NCBI GenBank assembly: GCA_039881145.1
Contig: JAYKKI010000027.1
Span: 20,285,001-20,349,000 of the forward strand
Direction: 5' to 3'
DNA length: 64,000 bases
Source of the DNA: Druceiella hillmani
Lineage: Eukaryota > Arthropoda > Insecta > Lepidoptera > Hepialidae
Numbering within the stretch: position 1 is the first letter of the stretch; the number at the start of each line of letters is the position of its first letter. A program made the translations under genes and the position numbers. A model generated the notes under the pieces. The model was not told the DNA's origin and ran no database searches. It saw nothing but the letters and a program-made list of their open reading frames with translations. This document shows, in pieces, positions 48,271 through 60,510 of the stretch.

Positions 48271-49731
48271 GTGGCGAGTGATAAACACCTGGAGCAATGG
48301 AGTGAAGAGGTTGAGCGGATGGTGTAAATAAGGATGGGGAATGTCCAAGTACGTATTTGACGACAACGTTATGTTGCATTTCGTTTTTTTTTAATACAAG
48401 AAGGTCATTTTTCTGAAAAAGAATGCTTAAAGTTATTCTTTATTGACTTTAGGCAATTTGATAGCACGAAAACATTAAGAAAAGTTGAATTTCTGTGAAT
48501 TTTTTTTCTAATTTTGATCTTAAAATATTCGAGACTCACCCAGATTCGACCGTAAACGAAAGTAGTTTTAAAAGAAAATTACGAAAACGATATTTTAATT
48601 TGTAAGTTTTCGTTCATTGTACAATAAAGATAGTTGATGGAAACTTCAGATTTTAAAATAAAATCATCCAAACGGCGGCATTTTTTAAATTTTACTTCAA
48701 GATTTTAGAAGACTTTAACTAGAATATTTCTACCGAGCGACTCGATTTCTCGTCTATTGTTCGCTTTTTCAGCCGCACTAATATTATTGGGTCGTTGGCG
48801 TGCACTTTACTTTTTAACTAACCGCATAGAAATAAGCCCATTGGAGTCAAAGTCCGGGGTGCTCAGAAGCTATGAAATACCATCATTATTTGAAATAATT
48901 TTTTGACATAAAACAAAAAATATTTTCAGTTTTAATATAGATAAGTCATAGAAGGGAACAAGATGTGGACAAAAGTACTTGAAGAGAACTTGTCCATAAT
49001 AATTTTTCGTAGTTTTCATGTATATCATTATAAGCATAAGCAGGTTTATTTAAAACAAAGATATCCTAAAATACGTCTCCGATAATAAAGTTCACCCGGT
49101 TGGGATTAACTGATTTGGGAGTAACCAAGAACATATTGCTACGTGCTTGCATTGAAGATAGACTTCGAATTCATTAACAGAAAGGCTGTTAATTAATTAG
49201 TTACTTAATTTATTGTCCAAATATTTAAGATTTTCTTGTAAGTTACCAATGTGTATCGATGAAGAAAACAGACAACAATTAAAAATATTAAAGAAAATTC
49301 TAACATAGGACAATATTACAATTAAATTTGAATACGTCACAATTGACTACTAATATATCATATTCTGGTATACTTGCGAGATGATAGTTTACAAGATCTA
49401 TATTATGGCAAAGTAGGTTGCATTGATATAGATCAGATCGTGGCTTGAGTGTAGCGAAGAATTCTGTGCTGTTAATTTTCATATATTTATTTTGGAGCAG
49501 AAAGTGATACGTCATATAAAAGAATGACTTAAAAATGTTTACGCACATCACTTTCTACAGGAAAATGAGTAACGTCAAGTCAGCCCGAAATTTGAGAGAA
49601 TGTAAACTTCTTATATCGAGGATAAAAGAAGTATGGAGGACAAAGAGGAAGTAACCATATTGTCTTAGTAATAAGTACCCTAATTTTTTTTTAGAAATCT
49701 TTCAACTTAACACAGTATCTTTTCGAGTACT
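48271..49731. other. S spacer of C; no gene
   Basis: AT-rich, equivalent to B 36005-37670. Contains the empty site of the B palindrome insertion (about 48705-48725, GAAGACTTTAACTAGAATAT). No gene. Confidence 0.6.
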
Positions 49732-50143
49732 TCATACAATGAATGATAACTCCATATTATTGCTAGTTAATGTCTTATATAGAAAAGCAAAAGATAGTAA
49801 CGTGGTTAAGTTGCGCGTATTTCGCATAATAAATCTGAGATTACAAAATATCACGCGCGATATTTCATTGACGTGATGACCATAGATTAATTGTATATTG
49901 AATCTCACATCTAAATTCTTGATTTCCATCAGACGACACGACAATAACTACGCTAATTGGAACGTGAACACGACCGTAACTCACCACTGAGAATTTTTTT
50001 AGGTTAAGTTGTAATCCACTCGCTTTACTCCATTCAACTACATCAGCTATATCGAGCTGTAGACTTCGACAGTTAGCCACGCGCATCACTCACTGGAGTT
50101 ATACTGATAAAGACTAAGATCGTTGATAAATATAGGTATGGAG
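49732..50143 (-). pseudogene. Jockey-like reverse transcriptase palm-thumb fragment (C)
   Basis: Best RT relic in the window. In minus-strand order: IPIFINDLSLYQYNSS (FIND replaces the catalytic F/YADD box, codons at 50119-50130). After a frameshift comes ANCRSLQLDIADVVEWSKAS, then GLQLNLKKFSVVSYGR (the LQxDI..V..W....L.LN..K motif). After a second frameshift come IKNLDVRFNIQLIYGHHVNE, the DLGV motif of the thumb in decayed form, and FIMRNTRNLTTLLSFAFLYK, ending where a TGA replaces the Trp of the usual ASxVW. Endonuclease, fingers and RNase H are absent. A deletion in B removed this region, and A retains only its first part (16479-16600). Confidence 0.8.
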
Positions 50144-51021
50144 ACCTTTCAATCAAGTGGCTCAGCTTATTTACTGACGTGGTAAAATAGAAGCGTCTCA
50201 AGATTCGAACCCCGGCTGACCTCCGACTGTAAAATTTTAATTTGTTAAATACTAAATATTGGCGCCAAGCACGACGAGAAAAGTGTGAATAATGTCGGAG
50301 AGAAACCTGTTTCTTCAAGCCATTTTCAAAAGACATTATTCATATGACAGAAAACCGTCTGTTAATTGAAATAACCACATCTATTACACCGAAACATAAT
50401 GTCTTTGTCCGTTTGTTTTTGACCTAATAACTTGGCAACAATGCAATGGACCAATTTATCAATTCAAGTTATGGAGTGACTCATTTCCGTGGGTTTACGC
50501 GCATGGATACTTATATTATGAAAAGTTGGGGGGGGGGGGGAGGGTGAAGGTTTTAAAGGTTAAAAAAAAGACATGATTTCATGATTTTTTTAAGGAGATA
50601 TGAATAATGTTGGTTTACATACATGTTATAGTATAACATCTGAAGTACCTTTGGAAAGATCTTTAATTAAAAATATTAATAAATGAGTCCATGACAGCGA
50701 ATCTCCGGAGGCGCCTCGAAGAAAAGTGGTTATGCGGTGAACTCCATAACTCGGATCATCTGAAACAAAAATATCGAAATGCGTTTAAAAGGTGATATGT
50801 TTCCCTAGGTGCCCAGAGGGAGTTTTTTTTCGATTTTTTTATTTTTGGCAGCATTTGGAAGCGGAAAACGTGATTTTAGCTAAACATTTCGGTGAAATTT
50901 CAATTTTGAGTTATAATGTTCACGAACTTCAAAAATGACTTTTTCGAGTAAATCGATTTAAAGTTTTTTATACTCGAACATCCAAAACTAAGCATCAATA
51001 AAAGGGTATAATTGTTTATAC
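50144..51021. other. S spacer of C; G-run; no gene
   Basis: A 13-G run at 50528-50540 followed by AGGG; then CTCCGGAGGCGCCTCGAAG (about 50703), shared with A and B. It holds the full version of the stretch replaced by (TA)n in A. No gene. Confidence 0.6.
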
Positions 51022-51430
51022 TTACACAGAATCATCAATGCCAGCTCCGTACAGTGAAACACTGTCATTCAGGATGTTCAATGCACTTTTTGGTCTTGCC
51101 TACGTTGTATTCTACCCTCTTTACATGTACGTGGGGCTTATTCGTCCGCTCTGGTTATTCGTAGTTCGTCAGATGTGCTCGCCCATTGGTGAGCACTTGA
51201 GCCTGTGGAGATGCCCATTTCATTCAAAGAAGACAACAAAGCAAAAGATCGTTATTCTGCGTGAAACCTCCAAGACACAGCTGCAAAAGTGCGTCTTTGC
51301 TCAAATCTTCGTAGATTGGCTTCATGGATTCTGTAACATCTATAGGAAGAGCACTGTAGCTGTGTTTGAATGAATCTAGAGTGTTTGCAGCTGCCGCTTA
51401 CTTTTCTGCAGGGTACCCTTGAATTGACAA
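51022..51430 (-). pseudogene. Mutator-like transposase fragment with internal deletion (C)
   Basis: Same relic as at 38369-38880, with about 125 bases missing at 51248, which takes out the NNNESL..LIW..PK segment. As in B, the minus-strand end is followed by GTAAGTATAAAC. An 111-codon plus-strand ORF over this region is a shadow. Confidence 0.68.
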
Positions 51431-51894
51431 TCAGAAAAATGCTATTCAAGATGGTTTATACAACTATAAAAACCATTAAACAGAAACTAGGGGAAGACTT
51501 TGAAGAAAAACAAAATAAAATTGAAACATACCTTGCGTCAATTAACAGTATTGCCTATTCTGGTGATGTCCGTTCTCAAAGCAACTTCAGACCGATTTTT
51601 GACCTGCCAAATCATTCAATTTAGCTTGCATGGTAACATTTAAGCTAAAAGGTACAAATGACTTGAGGGGAAATTTATTTGAGAGCGTTGTGTACTACGC
51701 AAAATTTATTATTTCTGGCTGAGAATATATTTATCAAAATGAAAACTGAGATTTTGGAAAAGGATAATGATTTAAATTACTTATTACAATATTTTTGTAT
51801 TTATTTTTCCTACATGTATTACATTAAATAAATACTTGTATCTGTAAAGTTTTGCAGTCGAATCCTGTTTAATTTAGAATGTAATAGATACCTT

Positions 51895-52400
51895 AATTCC
51901 TCAATCCAAATTCATCCACTAAATGTGATCAATATGGTGGCCAACGGGCGGCGAGAGACTCGAGTGAAATAAATCCCGTCGCACGATAAATAACGATATC
52001 GGCCAGCGCTCCGCTCCAATAAACTGTGGCAGAAAACAAACGACTGACTGAAATTATTTGCGAAATCTATCTTCTTCAGTGGTAATGAAACGCAAATAGA
52101 TACGGACCATAGTAAACTTTGCGTGCCGCTGTATTTTATGAAGGCTTACGAAGCTAAATGCATTCAAGTGCACTAGAGTGTGTCAATGTTATGCTTAGGT
52201 GGGGGCTGAAGCGAATTGTGTTTAGATATTTTGAAGCATGTCTGGTTTAATAATTCATTAGTATGTACATTTACTAGTGAACTATGTTTTATTTGTGTGG
52301 ACAGTTTATATGAGGTCTGATTTGGGTAGCGCGATTTAATTGATTAAAACGCCATCTATCGTGGCTAGTTGGAAGCGGTATTAACATGTAAGTTTACGAG
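51895..52400. repeat. Delta block, copy C-3
   Basis: S-type delta and its tail; the only full delta left in C. The region from about 51545 carries the pre-delta block. Confidence 0.85.
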
Positions 52401-52860
52401 TACTGAAATTTTTTTGAATTTGTTGTTTTAAAAAACAATGAAAATATCAAAGGGATAAGCATTTTATTTATAATTGGATGCAATTAAAGTAAGCACAGAG
52501 TCGGATGCAATTAAAGTAAGCAGAAAAAAGCTATCAAAACATTAAAAGAATAAGTGTGTTTCTAGTAACCTGAAGTAACTCATTTTTATTTATAATCCAA
52601 CACTTATTTGTAAGAATGTCTGGACCTAAAGAATTTGCAGAGATCTGGCCTTCTTTAAGATTTTAGACAATTTCTAAAATTATTTTCATAAAAAAATGTT
52701 TCTCTTTTGCCTAATAAACGATATTCACTTCCTAATAAACAACACTCTCTGTTTTAAATTTATTGCATATATAACCACCCTAATAATATATACTTTTATG
52801 GTACATATTCATTTGGTACAATGTTCTAACGTTTTTTTTGTCATTTCACTCAATAAAATA

Positions 52861-52990
52861 ACGTTAGAATAACAATATTCTAACTTTGTTGAATGTGTTT
52901 TATACACATTCAATAAAATTACGTTAGAATAACAATATTCTAACTTTACTGAATGTGTTGTATACACATTCAATAAAATCACGTTAGAAT
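52861..52990. repeat. 60-bp tandem repeat, two copies (C)
   Basis: Units at 52861-52920 and 52921-52980, each beginning ACGTTAGAATAACAATATTC, with the start of a third at 52981. Each unit holds two inverted repeats. The site has no copy in A, one in B and two in D. Confidence 0.9.
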
Positions 52991-53465
52991 ATTTAGACCT
53001 TCAGACCAAATACTCTACAAAATATAATTATTTAAAATTACAGTATCAAAAAATGTATGGGTTAGTATTAGTATCGAAAATGAAATATTTTTTTTTATTA
53101 TATAAACTCGATACTCGTTGCAATTTTCATGAATTACAATGCTAATGGAATATTTGTTAAAAAGCTTACTATGCGTTCCATCATGTTGCGGAATTCTCCA
53201 TAATAACACAATTATAAGAATGTTTGTGCAAACAATTTTTTTTCATCTACTACCCGGGGTCTCAATGACTCTGTTTGCAAAATACCGCATGTCGCAACAT
53301 GTAAGGGTACATTTATTTTAGCAGCAACGTACAGCTAAACCGTTATAGAGTGAATTCAATCTCAGATCGTGATTCGTTCACAATATTGTTCAAAATAATA
53401 TTTTTAATGATTACTCTTATCTACAAAATATAATAAACATTTCTATAACAGTTTTGCTGCCGAGA

Positions 53466-53525
53466 TGGCAAATGACTACCTGGCAAATGACTACCTGGCA
53501 AATGACTACCTGTCAAATGACTGTG
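53466..53525. repeat. 15-bp minisatellite (C)
   Basis: Three exact copies of TGGCAAATGACTACC followed by a decayed fourth; A and B have one copy at the equivalent site (about 19831 and 41539). Confidence 0.9.
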
Positions 53526-56500
53526 ATTTGATGGCCTGAATATTCGAACTTTATTTTGTTGTACGAAATACGAGTAGGTGCAACAAATGAAAAGGGAGGT
53601 TTCGTTTGTTATGAATTATGAATATTAGATAATAATTACCAATATTCATATGGTTTTTTTTTCAATAATACATCTTATATATTCCCATAATTCATGACCA
53701 AATTCTCCTGAGGATTGGTTATGTAAAAAAATTGTTTTCAGAATTTTATTTTCATTATTTTCTCAACATTTATGCATTTTTAAAAATAGAAATATTACAC
53801 CTATTAGTACCGAAAGTTGAGGTTAACAAATAAAAAAAAAACGCATAAATGTGAATCGAAGGCATTAGATACGTAATCATGTCTTTTTCTTGTGTCCGTC
53901 GATGGCGAAAATATATTTTTAGAAGTCGACATCATTCACGGTTGTGAATTTTGTTTTATTGAATTTAAGTTTCGGAATATAAAATTTAATTTGAGTATTT
54001 GTAAACTATTAATTGCTCTGTATTTTTTTAAAATTATTTACTAATATTAACATTATTTTTAACCTTGTAAATATTTTTGTCCACTGTATATCGTATTCCA
54101 AAAAAAAAGGAATTTCTCAAGAAATGTGAGATATAGTTTTCCTATAAATTTGAAGTAAGTTCTTGAAATTTTACTTAAAATTTATTAGTTGAGTTGTTAT
54201 TTTGACAGCAAAACCAGGTATATCCAATGGTTTTGGAAACAGAGGGTTATTTTTTTTACATATTTTTCAGCGTAACATTGGAGATACGCTAATTAAAATA
54301 ATTAACAAATTTTTGAAAATTTGATAACTAGTGTTTACCAACAACATTCTACATGATACAAGAAATTAACGAAAATATTTCTAGTACTTAATTTGCCTAT
54401 TTCAAATCTCTATAAAATGAATATTTCTATAATGTTTATGTTAAATATTTTTGAGCATCGATAACTAATTTCAGTTTTCTGCGTCAGGCGATTTCAGATA
54501 AGGAAAGAAATGGAACAGACCGACAGACGGGCACGTGGGTGTCCTTATAACTGTTCTGTATTTTTCTTTTTGTGGCACGAAACCCTTGTTAAATCGAAAT
54601 GGTGCCTCGAGGAATATTTATAAAATTTTGAAATGTTCGTAGATATTTTGACTTACACTCCACTATTATATGATAGATATACAACAAAGAACACATACGA
54701 CTGCGGATATATTTATTGTACACTCATAAAACTTTATTAATTTCCCCCATGTAAAGATTTTTTTCAATATTGTTCTTTCTGTCAATCTTTTTTTTAAATA
54801 TCATCTTAAGCATGACTGACTATAATTTTATTTTTAATAGACGAGACTTATTCCGTCAAAACATCGCAATAAATTAATTAATAACCTAATGCTGTCAAGT
54901 TTAGTTCCATTAGTTTAGTTCCATTATATATATTTTGTAAGTTTTAGGAGATTTTTTCCATTAGACCTTCTAAAAACTCAAACCAATAATGTATTATTGC
55001 ATTTCTCAATTCAACGTTGGATGCTGTGTGCTTAGGGGGCTGAGCGCTTAACGGGCCATGTCGCTTTAAAGATAGTCTGTTCGGGGATAGTCTATTGTGG
55101 AATGTTTAGGTAGTTCGTGATATAATGGGGTATCTTAACACTGTAATGTCCAGTTCGTGTTATGTAAAAACTATCCTAGAAATATCGCGATACTATGCGA
55201 GACAGGATTAAAAAGGACCGAGATGATTTTACGATTTACAAAAACTTTTGCAATCTTTCGAAAAGCATCTGTGACAGGCGGAAGGATCTACACCAGATGA
55301 AAGATCTACGTTAATATTTTAATTTAATAGCTATTGTTATGGTTTTATCTTCATGATTTTATTATTGATTACTTATTATATGGGTGAAGAGCGACTGGAT
55401 ACAACGTTATGAATTGGTGGTTTTTTGTAATATTGATTTGAGTGATAATTTGTGTGTACACTAGTGTACGAAATTAGTTTATAATAACAGTTTCATAATC
55501 GGACTTATAATTAGTGGATAAATAATATAAAACAAGTATTGCGTTATTACTGTTTTTAATAAAGAAAGAAAGCATTGTGAGATTGTGATAAAAATAGAAG
55601 TTTTTAGTTAAACATTGATGGAAGTTTTGTGTCGGGAGTAGAGATGGAATAATATGATGGAATAATATGATCGTCGTCATCTTCATATGATAGTCATAAT
55701 ATACGAGTAACGTTCTTCTCGCTTCAGTTTCAGGCGATCAGTAATTATTTACGATGATACCTGCGGGAGTGGAAGCGATGTTGGAGATAGGTGAGAGCGG
55801 GGGGACTCAGGAGCTGAATTGTCTTTAGATATTTTGAAACACGTCTGTTTTAATAATTCATTACATTTACTAGTGAACTATCTTTTATTTGCGCGGAGAG
55901 TTTATATGAGGTCTGATTTGGGTAGCGCGATTTAATTTATTAAAACGCCATCTATTGTAGCCAGTCGAAAGCGGTATGAATTTGTCAGTATATTGATTTT
56001 TTTTTAAATTTGTTGTAATATTTTTTCAGCCTAATTTATTGTAAAAAATTAAATAAAAAATCAAGAAAAATAGAATATATAAGAATAGGGTTAGGGTAGT
56101 TTGCATTGCTGTGATACTCGGACATATGCGTTAACTAAACTTAGCAAACTTAGTTTCCGTGGATCCTAAAAACTAGGGAGTAAACCATATTCGTACGTCC
56201 ATAGCGCCACTCAAACATGAGTCTGAGTGAAAAGGAAAAGCTTTAAATATGTTATACAGGTTGGGGTTTAGCTATACATGTACCGTTCATTTGCTGAATT
56301 AATGTTGTAAAAAACTAGTGGTTTCGTTGAACAGCCTGTAAGGAGGTACTTATCGATCTCGTGATTTGGTTAAATTGTAAGGTTTACGCCCCAAATAGAA
56401 GAATGGGTGTTTATGAAGTTGATAAAGAAAAAATATTGACATAATTTTAAATCTTACTAAAAATTGAAGTCTTTAATTAGGATGAACAAAATTTTACGTA

Positions 56501-56554
56501 ATTATTTTAGTTTAATATCTATAATTTGGGGACAAGCTTAACCATTTACGGCTG
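53526..56554. other. End of C and start block of D; no gene
   Basis: Start block of D from about 54027. Hairpin repeat at about 54515-54595. Displaced delta tail at about 55803-56095, as in C. Nearly identical to C throughout. No gene. Confidence 0.65.
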
Positions 56555-56965
56555 TTACTGATGTCGCCATCAAAACTTACATCATCGACATTGCAGAGAA
56601 TTATATCTCAATGCGTAAATCAAACATTTTACAGCCGCCCACATATCATATAATGTGTTTTGCCGATTCGTAAGTACGCAAAAGAAAGCCATTAGTTTGG
56701 AAAAGTATTTTATACTGACATTTTTATAAGGGCTCGTAATAAAGCACGAGCAACATGTCCCCAGTGGCCAATATAACCCGCAGACTGGATGCCGAACGTC
56801 TCCGGGCCGGACGATCAGACAACGCGCGGTATCATTGTAAATAAGCTTTGACTGTGTTACTATGTAAATAAGGGGAGTAAATAAAGAGCAAGGTAAGGGC
56901 GGGGGTTGCGGCAGGGTGGCTGCAATTCCCACCCTTACCTTGCTCGTAGGAACACTCTAGCGTGT
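56555..56965. repeat. Beta block, copy D-L (switches type), with hairpin
   Basis: C-like up to AAAGCACGAG at about 56750, then A/B-like (CAACATGTCC, GCCGAACGTCTCCGG, TGTTACTATGTAAATAAGGGG). The hairpin has two further changes in its right arm (CAATTCCCACCC). The longest beta ORF, 116 codons on the minus strand (56582-56932), is here; it shares its lower part with the 78-codon frame of A but resembles no known protein. Confidence 0.8.
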
Positions 56966-59412
56966 AATAAACACCTGTAGAGTGAAGAGGCTAAGCGAGT
57001 GCTGTAAATATGTACGACGAATGTCCTAGTAAGTGTTTGAAGACAAAGTTTTGTATTTCGTGTTTTTTAAATATAAGCTGGTAATTTTTTAGTAGAGTGG
57101 GCTTAATGTTATTCCTTAATAAGTTTAAGCAATTTAATAGCATGAAAGCACTAACTAAACTCGATTTTCTTTGAACAAATTTTTCTTAATATTAATCTTA
57201 AAACGTACGGGATTCACGCATGATAGACCGATAAACAAAAGTATTTTACAAAATGTTAACAAAACAATGTTTCAGTTTGTAAATTTTTATCGATTGTAAA
57301 CTAAAAATAGTAAAAATTTTAGTTTTTAGAATAAAATCATCCAGTATTGTTCTGTAGTGGCGGCACTTTTTTAATCTCGCTTCAAGATTTTAGAAGACTT
57401 TAATTAGAATTTGTTTATAGATCAACTCGTATTAAAGTCTAACATTCGTTTCAGCTGCAGTAATGTTTTTGGGTCATTGACGTGCACTTTACTTTTTAAC
57501 TAACATCATAGAAAGAAGTGCGCTGGTGTCAAAGTCCAGAAGCCACGAATTATTGTTACTATTTCAAAGCAGTTTTTGGGGAAATATCTCAGTCACAACT
57601 TCAATGCAATCCGATTAGAACCACATAATGGTATTATAAACCTGCAATTATTTAAATATTTATGCCAAAAAGTATCTTAACATAGAAATTTAACTATTTG
57701 AAATAACTGTAATTGCATGGACTCAACGATATTTGAAAAAAATACGAATCGGTGATTCCCCACTTCGTTATTCTAGTTAGAATGGTTACTTTCCTTGAGT
57801 TGTTTTTTTTAATTTTAAGCCTGGATTTTCAGCGCTCTCTGTAGTGGCAGTTCTTTTTATTCACAAAACCATTCAGATGTAAATGGATTTCGTCTTAGAA
57901 GACGATTTGAAGTTATGTAGTCACTAAAGTTAGAGATTTTTTCCTGCATGTCATTTGCACATATGTATCTTGATTCAAGATCTGCTTTTTTCAAATTTTA
58001 CCCAAATTAATTATTACACTAACCGCAAGGCAGATAAAAGTTTACGCGTGGAGGCATCCGCACTTATAGACTCTACTTATTATTCGCTCAACGCTTTCGT
58101 TGGTACGGAACGATTGTATACGAACTTGAGGTTTAGATTTTTGCGTTAATCTAGAATCAGTCGATCCACTCTTTAATCTCAACACTTGGATATACACTGG
58201 TTTTGCATATCCTGTATTCCGATCTAAAAAATGCAACGAACAGGCATATAAATTTGGCTATATTTGCAAAATAACCGGACGCAAAAAGTACTGTGGTGAA
58301 CTTACTCATCGGGGCTAAAATTGCAAACAGCGCACTACGCGACAATACCTTTCGTAAGCCTTAATTTTTTCGTTCACTTGATAGAGCGAGACAGAAAGTG
58401 CATTTTTTTGGCCAACTGTATGTACGTCTTTACATTTTTAGCTTCTAAAAATGATAATCAAGCGAAATGAAATTAGAAATTGATTAAATTTTTTATTTTG
58501 CCTATTGACACTTAAATAATTATTAGCACTTACGAAAATATTAAAATATTTTTATTTTTAATTTTGATAGGTAAGAAAAGGCAACAAGATGTAGTCATGT
58601 AGTACTTAAGGAAAACGTCATTTTTCATGGTGAACATGCACCACATTATAATTATGTTTATTTAAAACAAAGTTATCGTAAAATAGGTCTCCGATAAGAA
58701 AAGAAAACATTTACTCAAGCGGGCTTAACATATTTACGAATAATTAAATCATTCTTGTATATGAGTGCATTGTAAACTGCAGACTTGTCTTGCTGTTAAT
58801 ATCTTATTTATTTATTTACATATTTCCCACACAACATACATTGAAGGTTATCAATACGTAATGATAATTAAAACAAACCACTATCAACTATTAAAATAAA
58901 ATCAAGCGGAACGTCCGGAATTTGATACAACAAAATTTGAATACATTCTCATTCGCTACAAATATGTCATATACTGGAATACTTGTGAGGAGATGTTTAC
59001 AAACTCAATTCCATGACATAGTGGGTAATACATAGTTTTTGTTTGTGATTTGTTGCGGACCTCTGTTAGTAATAGATTATATTTTAGTACTGATCATAAT
59101 ATCAAAGTTTGAATTTAGTCCTATGTATTTCGATTTGGCGACAAGCGGGCATGTGCGATCTGCACCGAAGATTACCAGGTAACAATTATCATCGTTTTGA
59201 CATGAGTAACTGTGGAATATCTTGTTTTCAGTGTAAGATTTCGAGGTTGTTTTCAATGTCTTCGATTATATAATTATTTTTTCGTGCAGATAGAAATTTT
59301 TGTATGAAATATTTTTTGTGCGTTTTATTCGTCAATATGTTCATTGTTGCTGTTGTTATCGTGTTCCACATAGATAGTAAAATAAATAATAGTAAAAGGC
59401 GAAAAAAAGAGG
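56966..59412. other. L-half spacer of D; no gene
   Basis: Follows A 2271-4215, then joins the equivalent of A about 7590 at about 59040. Carries the GC-richer stretch near 58300-58400. Nothing coding recognised. Confidence 0.6.
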
Positions 59413-59905
59413 ATTAAATTGAGTCAAAGCTTTTTAAACTTGCCTCCGTCAGTTTCGCTGCTTCGTTGCTATACAAGATTTCTCATAGCAGATCGCTCAG
59501 AGGAGACTCCCACTTTTAGGATGTTTGCTGCGAAAGCTGGGCACTCAAAAATATGCTTGAGGGATAGCTGGACTTCCGGGTAGTTCTTGCAATGAATATG
59601 GCGAATTTTCATGCCTTTAAGGTAATTAGTTCTTAGTCGGGCTATTGTAAATGTGATATGTCTAGAGCACTTGAGATCAATAATGATGGGTTTCTTAAAG
59701 GTGCGGACCAAAATTCTGCATCTTGCCGCTGCGTCAGCATCTGCAAGTATGATGGTGTTATGTAAATATGGTGACGAATCGAGGTCTCTGGCTTCTTTGG
59801 CTAGAGTATTAGCGCACTCGTTTCCCTCTATATTGACGTGTGCAGGAATCTATTGCATCGTACAGGTTTTTCCGTTATCTGTCTGTTCTGGTAACATATG
59901 ATCCT
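59413..59905 (-). pseudogene. RNase H tail of a Jockey/I-like LINE (D)
   Basis: Third copy of the relic. The RNase H end is interrupted, and the longest open part (59469-59711) covers only the region after it. In the metal-binding knuckle D keeps the last Cys (HIFECPAFAANILK) lost in A and B, but its second Cys is Tyr (HCKNYPEV). A frameshift follows ANILK, as in the others. It is more decayed than A or B, so it separated earlier or evolved without conversion. Confidence 0.75.
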
Positions 59906-60024
59906 AAAAAAAACTTCAGATTATGCTACTCCTGGCCTGCCAAATCATTGTATTTAACTTTGCATCGTAACATTTAAGCTAAAAGATAAAATTGATTCGA
60001 GGTTAATTGTTGCAGTCGAATATA

Positions 60025-60510
60025 TCCGTGAATCAAATACATCCATTAAATGTGTTCAATATGGTGGTTAATGAGTGACAACTCAAGTGAAATAAATCCC
60101 GTCGCGCGCTAAATAAAGATATCAGTCAGCGTTCCTCTTTAATAAACTGTGGCAGCAAAAAAACGGCTGACTGAATTGATTCGCGTAATACATCTTCTTC
60201 AGTGGTAATGAAACGCAAATGGATTCGGATCATAGTTAGCTTTGTGCGCTGTATTTTGTGAAGGTTTACGGAGTCAAACGCATTCAAGTGCACTAGAGTA
60301 CAATACGATTTGTATTCGTTTTGCACCTAATCGACTCAGGAGCTGAATTGTCTTTATGCATTTCGAAGAATGGCGGTTTTAATAATTAATTAGAAAGTAG
60401 ATTTCCTAGTGAATTATCTTTTAATTGCTGTTTGTGTAATAACTGATTTTGGTAGCGCGATTTACTATTTTAAAACGCCATCTATTGCGGTCAGTTGGAA
60501 ATAGTATTAA
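60025..60510. repeat. Delta block, copy D-1, with tail
   Basis: Only delta-1 with its natural tail (GGTAGCGCGATTTACTATTT, GCCATCTATTGCGG), since A and B have the LINE region there instead. Confidence 0.82.

Larger units (their letters stand above)
42068..54026. repeat. Macro-satellite unit C (12 kb, deleted)
   Basis: Third unit. It follows L from its start to about 46113 (equivalent to A about 3580), then has about 390 bp seen nowhere else in the window, then joins S at about 46503 (equivalent to A about 14250). The missing 10.7 kb would hold the RNase H relic, the LINE and two delta blocks. It keeps the best copy of the Jockey-like RT fragment (49732-50143), which A and B have largely lost. 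Confidence 0.9.

Noticed and set aside
53466..53525. CRISPR-like array
   Set aside because: 15-bp head-to-tail minisatellite with no spacers, in eukaryotic DNA.
56582..56932. 116-codon minus ORF in beta of D as a gene
   Set aside because: Shorter or shifted in the other beta copies, unusual composition, no recognised family.
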